DNA from: Eubacteriaceae bacterium
GTDB lineage: Bacteria; Bacillota; Clostridia; Eubacteriales; Anaerofustaceae
Length of the DNA stretch: 48,069 bases
Direction of reading: 5' to 3'
NCBI GenBank assembly: GCA_017531485.1
Contig: JAFXKY010000028.1
Span: 1 to 48,069 of the forward strand
Shown here: positions 35,045 through 42,196 of the stretch, one piece after another
How positions within the stretch are numbered: position 1 is the stretch's first letter
How the letters are laid out: the number at the start of each line of letters is the position of its first letter
The notes under the pieces: generated by a model
What the model was told of the DNA's origin: nothing
Database searches by the model: none
The model's input: only the letters and a program-made list of their open reading frames with translations
Position numbers and translations under genes: made by a program

Positions 35045-37111
35045 ATGGGTACGATAAAGAATGACATTCTTACATTTTTCTTGCCGCAACATCCAGACCA
35101 AGAAGCATTGCTCAAGCCATTTCTCAATGGGTTTAATGTTTCATATGCCGAAAATAAAAAACTTAATAACACCACATTATATGTCTACTTATTAAAACCT
35201 GAGGAATATGTAAGTGATGCCTTTGGTATTAACAAAGAAATATTGCTGGCTTATTCTCCGTATAACACGTTGCAACCTCGGGCAATTCAGGCGGTAAATA
35301 TGGCGTTCGATATTTTTCCATTTAAGAATCGTGTTGACACGCTGAACTGTTTTGTTGTGTCTAAAGACCGTGGGATTTTGGAATATTCGGGTATTACAAA
35401 TTTTTCTGAGACGCAATCACGATGCATTGTGCCGTTTATATATGATGAATTGATCCAATACGGGAACGACAGCTGGTTCATTAGGAATCAACTGCGAAAA
35501 TATTTTTACGATATAGATTTATTTGGTTATACGCTCCCTTTAAGAGATGAAAATTCCTTCTTCGGTCGCCAGCAAATTGTGGCAAGATATATTGATGCAA
35601 TAAGAAGATGTGAAAACAGGGGCATTTTTGGAGTGCGCAAAACGGGGAAGACTTCATTGCTATTCAAAATCGACAGAATTATTCGAGAGCAGCGTATTGG
35701 TTTCGTTTTCTTCTATGATTGTAAATCTCCCTCATATAGAAAGCTCCATTGGAATGAGTTTTTGGGTGAAATTTGTGACAATATTGCCAAGAGGTTAAAC
35801 ATCCGAATCCGTAAGGAATATGATGAAAAAGGAATCATAAAAAGTTTTCGCTATGTCATTCATGAGGCTGCTTTAAAAAATAAGAAAATAGTCATCATGT
35901 TTGACGAAATTGAATACATATCCTTTAAATCCACATTAGACACTCACTGGCAAACTGAATTTATTGATTTTTGGCAAACAATTTGGTCTGTACAAAGCAT
36001 TCATAGAAATTTAGTGTTTATTTTATCTGGTGTGAATCCAAGCGTTACTGAAATTGACACAATAAACGGAATTCAAAATCCTTTGTTCAGCATTGTCCAA
36101 TCGGAATATCTGCAAGGCTTATCCGAGGAAGATGCACGCACGATGATTCGAATATTGGGTAGGCGTATGGGAATCAACTTTGATTATTCTGCCGTAAGCA
36201 TTTTGTACAAGCAGTTTAATGGGCATCCTATGCTTCTTAGATTAGCTTGCAGCTATATTAACCGCCAATATACCACGCAAATACGCCCTATCACTATAAC
36301 AGAAAAAATGATTTTGGAACTTCAAGAAGGTATTGATATAGAGCTTGCATACTATTTCAAACATATTGTATCTGAAATCAAGCAATTCTATCCAGATGAA
36401 TATGAAATGTTAGAAATGCTTGCGTCTGGCCAAACATCTGATTTCGTTGAATTAGCCACAATGGTGGACTTTTCCAAACATTTATACAGCTATGGCCTTG
36501 TTTCTAAAGATGCTAACGGAACACCCGTAGTAAATATGCCTGTTGCGGGACGCTATGTTGCTATGGAGTTGGCAAAGAAAGAAAACCGCACCGCACTATA
36601 TCGCCTGGTAGAAAAAGATCGAAGACGCGATTGGGTTACGCAACGAATAAAATCAATCATTCGAGATATGCGCCAACTCGAAACGGCAATACGAAGCGCG
36701 AACAAGGATAAGCTATTTGGTGAGAATTCGTTTCCAGAAGCGGAAAAATTTGCAGCAATCACTCCAATAAAGACAGAGGTTGATTTTGAACACTTCTTCA
36801 ATATATGCAACAGATGCTTTGTTGAATCCATTGAAAATTATGGAAAATCAATTTCAAAAAACAACTACTTCTGGAATGAAATAAAAACAGCATATCCTGC
36901 CCTTCATAGTGTCCTACACAGAATTAAGGTGTATCGGCATTCTCAGGATCATTTGACACTTAATCCTACAGTATCGGCGAAATACAGGGAATTTTGGGCA
37001 GAAGACACGATGGACTTTTCTGATGACGAGGACCAACGATTTGCAATTCAGCAAAAACTTCTTGAAAGTTTCCTAACAGCTATACAAGTAGAAACATCTT
37101 CAATTACATAA
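35045..37111 (+). CDS. P-loop (STAND/AAA-like) ATPase with C-terminal RX4H region
   Basis: This 688-residue protein has an N-terminal domain of about 165 residues of unknown fold. An NTPase core follows: FFGRQQIVARYIDAI, Walker A GVRKTGKTS at 196-204, Walker B IVIMFDEIE with Asp287/Glu288, and a sensor-like LVFILSGVNPSV near 330. A winged-helix-like stretch and a helical C-terminal domain follow, containing LHRIKVYRHSQDHLTL, where R631 and H636 fit RX4H as in Swt1-like HEPN. ATG 35045 has AAAGGAAG upstream. It is the last gene of the hsd run and is followed by a terminator. It resembles ATPases of defence islands, but I cannot name the family. Confidence 0.75.
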   Translation: MGTIKNDILTFFLPQHPDQEALLKPFLNGFNVSYAENKKLNNTTLYVYLLKPEEYVSDAFGINKEILLAYSPYNTLQPRAIQAVNMAFDIFPFKNRVDTLNCFVVSKDRGILEYSGITNFSETQSRCIVPFIYDELIQYGNDSWFIRNQLRKYFYDIDLFGYTLPLRDENSFFGRQQIVARYIDAIRRCENRGIFGVRKTGKTSLLFKIDRIIREQRIGFVFFYDCKSPSYRKLHWNEFLGEICDNIAKRLNIRIRKEYDEKGIIKSFRYVIHEAALKNKKIVIMFDEIEYISFKSTLDTHWQTEFIDFWQTIWSVQSIHRNLVFILSGVNPSVTEIDTINGIQNPLFSIVQSEYLQGLSEEDARTMIRILGRRMGINFDYSAVSILYKQFNGHPMLLRLACSYINRQYTTQIRPITITEKMILELQEGIDIELAYYFKHIVSEIKQFYPDEYEMLEMLASGQTSDFVELATMVDFSKHLYSYGLVSKDANGTPVVNMPVAGRYVAMELAKKENRTALYRLVEKDRRRDWVTQRIKSIIRDMRQLETAIRSANKDKLFGENSFPEAEKFAAITPIKTEVDFEHFFNICNRCFVESIENYGKSISKNNYFWNEIKTAYPALHSVLHRIKVYRHSQDHLTLNPTVSAKYREFWAEDTMDFSDDEDQRFAIQQKLLESFLTAIQVETSSIT

Positions 37112-37119
37112 ATTCACAA

Positions 37120-37148
37120 GGCACTAACAGCAAAAGTTAGTGCCTCTT
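37120..37148 (+). terminator. Terminator of the hsd-HEPN-ATPase operon
   Basis: GGCACTAAC and GTTAGTGCC form a perfect 9-bp stem with 7-nt loop, followed by TCTT. It supports one operon from the XRE gene to the ATPase gene. Confidence 0.85.
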
Positions 37149-37197
37149 AATAATATGAAAATCTTGTATATCGAACGAAGAATTTATATTCAGATAT

Positions 37198-37815
37198 CTA
37201 TTTGTGATATCTCACATTACTTCCACCGTCATCCTCCACCACCTCAATGTACTTATACACCGTCCCCCGACTCACCCCGCAAACCCTTGCAAGTTCGGAG
37301 ATGTTGAGGTTTCCGCTCTTGTAGGAAGGATAGTGGCGGAGGAATTTTGATGGGATGTTTTCTTTTGTCAGTCTGGGGCGGCCGATTTTTGCGCCCTTCG
37401 CTTTTGCGTTTGCCATGCCTGAGCGGACACGGGAGCGGATCATCGCAAGCTCAAGCTGACTGAATACTCCTGCCATCTGTAGAAATGCTTCGCTCATTGG
37501 GTCTGCGTGGCCTGTCCGGCAATCGAGGGTGATGCTGCCGATGATGACGAGCCGAAGTCGCTTGTCACGGATCATATCTATTATCTCACAAAGTTGTTTC
37601 GTGCTTCTGGCAAGCCTCGGCACTTCCGGCACGATGATCGTATCACCTTCCTTTGCCGCATCAAACATGGCCTTCTGCTGGCTTTTTATCTTGCTGTCGC
37701 CATGCTCATATTCAAGAAAGATCTCTTCCGCTCCTGCGGCTTTCAGCTCACGGACCTGACGTTGAATGTCTTGCTTTGTTTCGTTTGTACTGCATCTTGC
37801 GTAACCGTAAATCAT
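37198..37815 (-). CDS. Serine recombinase (resolvase/invertase family)
   Basis: This 205-residue small serine recombinase begins MIYGYARCSTNETKQDIQRQ, with Ser9 the nucleophile. The catalytic core continues with PEVPRLARSTKQLCEIIDMI, the long E-helix (FSQLELAMIRSRVRSGMANA) and a C-terminal helix-turn-helix (NISELARVCGVSRGTVYKYI). It may resolve multimers or invert a segment. It lies 83 bp beyond the end of the hsd operon on the opposite strand. The 190 bp between it and the next gene (37816-38008) hold no gene. Confidence 0.93.
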   Translation of the reverse strand: MIYGYARCSTNETKQDIQRQVRELKAAGAEEIFLEYEHGDSKIKSQQKAMFDAAKEGDTIIVPEVPRLARSTKQLCEIIDMIRDKRLRLVIIGSITLDCRTGHADPMSEAFLQMAGVFSQLELAMIRSRVRSGMANAKAKGAKIGRPRLTKENIPSKFLRHYPSYKSGNLNISELARVCGVSRGTVYKYIEVVEDDGGSNVRYHK

Positions 37816-38008
37816 ATATTTTCCTCCGTATCAGCTTGCCGAGAAAGCCCGCACCGGCAAATCTTTGATCTGATATTTAAGGATGATTTGCCTTGCTGTG
37901 TTGGATCAAAATTTCCCCTCAGTTACGTAGCCGATAAGTACGCGCCATCGGGTAAATTTTGCTCCGCCTTGCCTCCGGACTTTTCGATCAAGCTGTGTTT
38001 GATATTGT

Positions 38009-38275
38009 TTACTCAACCAACAGTACATCAAGTATTATCTTTGCTCCAAGCCTGAATCCTTCAATGAAGCTATCTTCTTCACATATGGATAATATCTGCA
38101 ATGAAAGGTCGTCATAAGCTTCGAAATGGCTTTTGCCGTCTTCCGAGAGTTCTTCCATAAACTTATCTCTCTCTTGGCTCATTCGCCCTGAAATGCTTTT
38201 TACTTGGCTGTCGTGCGGGAGCCGTCTTTCGCGGGGAGAGATCTCTCCCCGCCATAGTCTTTTTATGGTGTTCAT
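38009..38275 (-). CDS. Small DUF6809-like protein
   Basis: This 88-residue protein begins MNTIKRLWRGEISPRERRLP and ends FIEGFRLGAKIILDVLLVE, the pattern of DUF6809-type proteins common on clostridial mobile elements. No function is known. It lies 10 bp after the next gene upstream on the minus strand, so they form a two-gene unit. Confidence 0.7.
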   Translation of the reverse strand: MNTIKRLWRGEISPRERRLPHDSQVKSISGRMSQERDKFMEELSEDGKSHFEAYDDLSLQILSICEEDSFIEGFRLGAKIILDVLLVE

Positions 38276-38285
38276 TTTCTTCTCC

Positions 38286-38561
38286 TTAGCTTATGGTGAA
38301 TCTTCTGCTTGTGGTCTGCTTTGTGTATGCCTTGTAAACTTCCGGCATTACCTTCTTGAATGATGTGGTATCAAAGCGGTTGCTGAGGACTGTTGACCAC
38401 CTTACGATGTACTGTCCGACGATGAGTTCTTCCGTGTTTCTGAGGAGCATTTCTTCCTTGATGGAATCTTTGATGCTTTCAGCTTCGGCTCTGAGTTCTT
38501 CGATCATTTCTTCGTAGCGGTTGAGAAGTTCGATTTTTGTGATGAGTTTGAGTTCTGACAT
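38286..38561 (-). CDS. Small coiled-coil protein of phage/plasmid type
   Basis: This 91-residue protein has a coiled coil (MSELKLITKIELLNRYEEMI, near 1-50) followed by VGQYIVRWSTVLSNRFDTTS and a YTKQTTSRRF end. This C-terminal pattern recurs in small proteins of Firmicute phages and integrative elements, partly like Gp157-type proteins. It is the first gene behind a perfect consensus promoter. Function unknown. Confidence 0.7.
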   Translation of the reverse strand: MSELKLITKIELLNRYEEMIEELRAEAESIKDSIKEEMLLRNTEELIVGQYIVRWSTVLSNRFDTTSFKKVMPEVYKAYTKQTTSRRFTIS

Positions 38562-38608
38562 TTTTGTTTTCTCCTTTGTGAGTTGGTTTTATCAATCTTT
38601 CTGTTTGT

Positions 38609-38637
38609 ATTATACACTAATTCGTTTATTATGTCAA
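38609..38637 (-). promoter_or_regulatory. Consensus promoter of the 38286 gene
   Basis: On the minus strand TTGACA (38632-38637) and TATAAT (38609-38614), 17 bp apart: both boxes are perfect. Confidence 0.9.
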
Positions 38638-38687
38638 TACTGTTTTGATGAAAATATAAAATTATTTTTTATGTTTGAAACGCAGAA

Positions 38688-38716
38688 TTGACAACGTACA
38701 CTTTTTGATTTATAAT
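38688..38716 (+). promoter_or_regulatory. Consensus promoter of the second XRE gene
   Basis: TTGACA (38688-38693), 17-bp spacer and TATAAT (38711-38716). The spacer contains CGTACAC; a palindrome AGTGTACACT lies after the gene at 38957-38966. It diverges from the promoter at 38609-38637, 50 bp away. Confidence 0.9.
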
Positions 38717-38733
38717 ATCCAAGAGGTGAAAAC

Positions 38734-38949
38734 ATGGCATTGGCAGAAAAGATCAGAATATTACTTGTAAAGCGTGGGAATATCTCAGAAGCGGAGCTGG
38801 CCAGAAGAATGGGAGTTAGTCCGCAGAATTTAAATAATAAAATGAAACGTGATAACTTTTCGGAGAAGGATCTTGAAGAGATCGCAAAAGCTCTTGATTG
38901 TACTTTGTCTGTAAATTTCACGATGAATGATACGGGAGAAACGCTTTAA
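38734..38949 (+). CDS. XRE-family helix-turn-helix regulator
   Basis: This 71-residue Cro/CI-like protein is IRILLVKRGNISEAELARRM, GVSPQNLNNKMKRDNFSEKD, LEEIAKALDC. AGAGGT precedes the ATG. It stands divergent from the two small genes at 38009-38561 with back-to-back perfect promoters, so it is the likely repressor of that gap. A terminator follows. Confidence 0.88.
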   Translation: MALAEKIRILLVKRGNISEAELARRMGVSPQNLNNKMKRDNFSEKDLEEIAKALDCTLSVNFTMNDTGETL

Positions 38950-39009
38950 AACCAACAGTGTACACTAAAGGGGATGTGTTGTTTATTGAACATCTTTCCC
39001 TGCTCATGG

Positions 39010-39030
39010 AGGGGCTTTTGCCCCTTTTTT
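39010..39030 (+). terminator. Terminator after the XRE gene
   Basis: AGGGGC and GCCCCT with a tight TTTT loop, then six T residues. Confidence 0.85.
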
Positions 39031-39153
39031 ATTGCTTCAGGATTGTTCACGAAAACATTTGTTTTTCTGAACAGGGGGGATATATTGCGGGATTTTTCTT
39101 TTTTTACCTTTTGATATACATATAGCGAGGCTTACTCTGCGATGAAATTTTTA

Positions 39154-39741
39154 TCAGAAACGGAATTCTTTTCTTTCTCCGTTGATGGTTACTCCTTTTC
39201 TTCTCTTCTGGTCATTATTTGTAACTGAGTTATTTGTATTATTATCTGTCACCGTATTTATATTATTTATTTCTCTATCCTCTTCCGTACAGTTTGAAAC
39301 GACAGACGGAGAATACGGATCGTCAGCCGTATTTTTAATATCCGTCACAGCTTCTTTTACTTTTACGACATCCGGAGCGATTTTCGCCACAACATCAAAT
39401 CCATCTGCCGGAGTCTGATTTACGGTCGTTGGGACTTCATAGAACTCATATGTATTTCCGCCTGCATGAACGAGATATCCTTTTTCGAGAAGGATCTTGA
39501 ACTGATCGCAGTAAGTTGATCTTGCCATGCCGATCTGATTCTCTATGGCTTTTGGTGATAACGCAAGGGAGAAGCCGTTTTTGTTTGAAGCGAAGTACAT
39601 ATATAATTTAAGTGCGGATGCGCTCAGGTTCCTTGCCGCAGCCATCCAGTTGGCATTTTTGATTCCGAGGAAATCATTTTTTATTTTCTCTCTGTTGATT
39701 TTTACAGTTCTCTGGTTAGGGTATGTTTTTATATTTGTCAT
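39154..39741 (-). CDS. Winged-helix protein of replication-initiator type
   Basis: This 195-residue protein has a central wHTH (ARNLSASALKLYMYFASNKN, GFSLALSPKAIENQIGMARS, then TYCDQFKILLEKGYLVHAGG) like plasmid replication-initiation or primosomal DnaD-type N-domains. The tail after residue 110 is low-complexity, Asn/Thr-rich and ends basic (KRRKGVTINGERKEFRF). It could support replication or stability of the island after excision; transcription control is the alternative. Start supported by AAGGAG. 39742-39900 holds only promoters. Confidence 0.65.
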   Translation of the reverse strand: MTNIKTYPNQRTVKINREKIKNDFLGIKNANWMAAARNLSASALKLYMYFASNKNGFSLALSPKAIENQIGMARSTYCDQFKILLEKGYLVHAGGNTYEFYEVPTTVNQTPADGFDVVAKIAPDVVKVKEAVTDIKNTADDPYSPSVVSNCTEEDREINNINTVTDNNTNNSVTNNDQKRRKGVTINGERKEFRF

Positions 39742-39960
39742 AAGATTATATAATCTCCTTTTTCGTTTTTATCTTATACATATATTATACGAAATTTAAA
39801 TATTAAAATCAAAAAAAACGGCTTACTCAAGCCATTAGGGGGCGGGTATGTCTGCGGAGCGGATTTTATTTTATAAAAATTTTTTGGTATAATATGTATG
39901 TAAGAAATTTAAAAGAAAGGAGAAAAAAACAGATACATAATCAATAGAAAGGAGAAAAAT

Positions 39961-40215
39961 ATGATGAATCGACAAAAGGACATTCTGTTTGATAATCTTA
40001 TCAGTGAATTTCCTGTAGAAAGACAGGCAACGCTGAAGCTGATGTATCAGAAAGCTTCCATTATTGACGCAGAAAATCATCGCAGAGAGATGGAGCAGAT
40101 GAAAAAAGAGATCGTTAAAGAAGTGCTCGAGCAGATAGCTGTTGAGATAGATTCGGGCGATGCTTTGAAAGAAATAGATTTTATCAGAGAAGCTATTAAG
40201 CGATTAGGCGAATAA
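39961..40215 (+). CDS. Small hypothetical coiled-coil protein
   Basis: This 84-residue (83 if the second ATG is used) helical protein is rich in Glu and Lys (EMEQMKKEIVKEVLEQIAVE). No family recognised. A TATAAT at about 39890 and AAAGGAG just before the start support expression. A terminator follows closely. Confidence 0.65.
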   Translation: MMNRQKDILFDNLISEFPVERQATLKLMYQKASIIDAENHRREMEQMKKEIVKEVLEQIAVEIDSGDALKEIDFIREAIKRLGE

Positions 40216-40220
40216 AAAAT

Positions 40221-40257
40221 AAGTCAATAACTTCCCCTCGGGGAGTTACTGACTTTA
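40221..40257. terminator. Bidirectional terminator between convergent small genes
   Basis: AAGTCA-ATAACTTCCC and GGGAGTTACTGACTT pair as a stem of about 14 bp with CTCG loop; A-rich left and T-rich right flanks. Confidence 0.85.
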
Positions 40258-40261
40258 AGTA

Positions 40262-40657
40262 TCATGCAGATATGCTGTCATCATTTTCGTTCAGGTTAAA
40301 AGTTTCAATGTGCGGGTATCTCTTTAAAAACCACTCCTTTATCCTCGGATATCTTATTGAATGGCATCTTGATATGAGGAGCATTTCATCGAAGGCCGCA
40401 AGCATGTCATTTACGGTATCTTCCGGTTCGTGAGTGGAAATATAGTCCCGCATGAATTCATATGTAAGGCCTTTGTAGCTCTCTTTGCCTTGCTTCTTTC
40501 TGATCTGCTTGCGGATTACTTCGAATGTGGGATAATCCTGCTTCACTTTCTGCAGATGCTGATACTCTGCGCTTCTGGTGTCTGATGCGTTCTTCGCAAA
40601 TGTCCTGTCCATGATGATCTGTCTGTTTTCGTGGTTGATTCTTAATGTGTTTGTCAT
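40262..40657 (-). CDS. Hypothetical protein, paralogue A of a tandem pair
   Basis: This 131-residue protein is recognisably related to its neighbour at 40689-41120: shared pattern NHE, then FAKNA/FMNKA, DYPTFEV/DYPGFKV, YKGLTYEFMRDYI/YDGLDYDYMEKYI, and IKEWFLKRYPHIETF/IKEWFLDIYPEIKRF. No enzyme motif or signal is visible. The family recurs, as far as I recall, on clostridial mobile elements without an assigned role. It lies 31 bp after its partner on the same strand. Confidence 0.7.
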   Translation of the reverse strand: MTNTLRINHENRQIIMDRTFAKNASDTRSAEYQHLQKVKQDYPTFEVIRKQIRKKQGKESYKGLTYEFMRDYISTHEPEDTVNDMLAAFDEMLLISRCHSIRYPRIKEWFLKRYPHIETFNLNENDDSISA

Positions 40658-40688
40658 TTCTCACTCCTTATTAATATTCTTTTGGTGT

Positions 40689-41120
40689 TTATGCGGTCAC
40701 TTTCTGTTTCTTCTTGTTTTCTTTTACGCGTTTGAGAATCTCTTCTCTGTCTTCGTGAAACCTTTTAATCTCAGGATATATGTCAAGAAACCACTCTTTT
40801 ATCTGACCATATGAGAGAGATTTTGCATTTGCACTTTGTGCCTCATCACTCTTGCCTCTGAGTGTCAGATACTCTTCCATGATTGATTTCTTTTCATCAT
40901 CATGATCTTTGATGTATTTTTCCATGTAATCGTAATCAAGACCATCATAGTATTCCTTTCCGGACTTTCCTTTGTTTACTACAACTTTAAATCCGGGATA
41001 ATCTCTCTGAGCCGCCAGTAACTCTCTGTTTTCTTTTGAGTTGTAAATGTTTGCTTTGTTCATGAATTTTTTTGTTACTTCGATGATGAGTTTTTCGTGG
41101 TTAAGTTTAATGTCTGCCAT
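40689..41120 (-). CDS. Hypothetical protein, paralogue B of a tandem pair
   Basis: This 143-residue protein is the upstream member of the pair. It is more charged than paralogue A and ends in a Lys-rich tail (LKRVKENKKKQKVTA). It carries the same DYPGFKV ... YDGLDYDYMEKYIKDHD ... IKEWFLDIYPEI backbone. AAGGAGG precedes the ATG, and a TATAAT lies upstream near 41181 on the minus strand. The shared conserved Trp-Phe and Tyr residues suggest a small binding domain. Confidence 0.7.
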   Translation of the reverse strand: MADIKLNHEKLIIEVTKKFMNKANIYNSKENRELLAAQRDYPGFKVVVNKGKSGKEYYDGLDYDYMEKYIKDHDDEKKSIMEEYLTLRGKSDEAQSANAKSLSYGQIKEWFLDIYPEIKRFHEDREEILKRVKENKKKQKVTA

Positions 41121-41203
41121 TCTTCTGGCCTCCTTATTATTTTTTTCTTGCAGCTTCTTGTTCGCTGCTCTTTATGCTTTTATTATACTCATGGCACGAC
41201 TTG

Positions 41204-41229
41204 ACACGTCATTTAAATAGTACACGTCA
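41204..41229. promoter_or_regulatory. Two ACACGTCA direct repeats upstream of the paralogue pair
   Basis: ACACGTCA at 41204-41211 and again at 41222-41229, 18 bp apart, just upstream of the -10 of the minus-strand pair. Probably operator half-sites. From 41230 to 41535 I see no gene, only purine-rich GATGAT-type sequence and the island end. Confidence 0.4.
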
Positions 41230-41535
41230 ATTTTTTTAAAGAAAGTTTTCCGGAGCGGGGAGAAAGTTGATGTAGGATGATACAAAGATGTCAGAAGATG
41301 TGGGATTGTTGATGGGAAGTTTGTTGGAAGATGAAGATATTTGTATGAAAGATGATAAAAATCGGTAGCTTTATATTGAGAAAATCACCGTAAAATGATA
41401 TACTTTAATCAGGACAAAGCGAGATTAAAACATATTATTTATCACGTTTTGTGAACATCAGAAATCACGCGCATTGAGCAAAAAAGCGCTCGACAGAGGG
41501 ATTTTTTGCGTGGATGGAGGCGATAGCCGACATCG

Positions 41536-41921
41536 AGGATTCAGATTCCTGTGAGCTTAAGCTTCATGTGGGTTCGACTCCCATCCGTCGCACCATTTTT
41601 TATTACGAAAATAAATACTTTTATGGTGTGATTACAGATAAGAAAAGTAAATGGGAGTCGAACACCGAAGGGGGTCCGAGGCGTCAAGAAATCGATTGAT
41701 AATCGATTTTAGCCGAGTGCGTGAGGAGTGTAAGCGCAGCGTCGACGAGCGCGGTAGCCCAAGCCCTTGCGGCGAAGGGATGCCTCCCATCCGTCGCACC
41801 ATTTTTTTATTGTTTAAGCCATTTCTCGTGGTTTAAAGGTGGTTAAAAATAATGGAAAATACATATCCCTTTCGAATGTGATTTTTGAGACAAAAAAATC
41901 CTGTACGGAGGGGTATTTTTT
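41536..41921. repeat. Right boundary repeat of the island (attR-side)
   Basis: Copy of 26126-26501 that begins in the anticodon stem of tRNA-Leu, so it holds a tRNA 3' part without its 5' part (41536-41595), the structured spacer, and a second tRNA end (41784-41812). About 55 bp after 41826 are diverged from the left copy, then identity resumes until 41921. It contains no integrase. Confidence 0.9.
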
Positions 41922-41928
41922 GTCTCAA
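41885..41928 (+). terminator. Intact terminator palindrome at the chromosomal side
   Basis: TTGAGACAAAAAA and TTTTTTGTCTCAA form a long stem. The left copy of the repeat ends inside the right arm, so only this copy is complete. Probably the original terminator behind the tRNA-Leu transcript. Confidence 0.7.
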
Positions 41929-42196
41929 CGCAGATACATTGTTTTCGTGAAAAATCTTTTCAAAGCAATTGATAACATCAATGTAATTTTTTCATGGATA
42001 GAATCCAAGCAATAAAGGTACACTTTTCTTTATCTTAATTTGTGATACTTGCAAATTATAGTTCTTGTTAAAATTGACAAAGCGGAAGAATAGGCGTATA
42101 ATTGCAGGAAGAATAATTCCTGCGAAATCATACAAAAATAATGGTTTTGCCATTTTCATGATATATAAATTCAACATAACAGAAAGGATAATTAAA

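Noticed and set aside
35045-37111. PrrC/RloC-type anticodon nuclease
   Set aside because: The ATPase lacks the ABC signature and the zinc-hook or PrrC nuclease motifs; only a generic P-loop and an RX4H pattern are seen.
26502-41535. Conjugative element or complete prophage
   Set aside because: No relaxase, type IV secretion, terminase, portal, capsid or tail genes are visible in the island.
41514-41595. Second complete tRNA-Leu at the right boundary
   Set aside because: Only the part from the anticodon stem to the CCA end is present; the 5' acceptor strand and D-arm are replaced by unrelated sequence.
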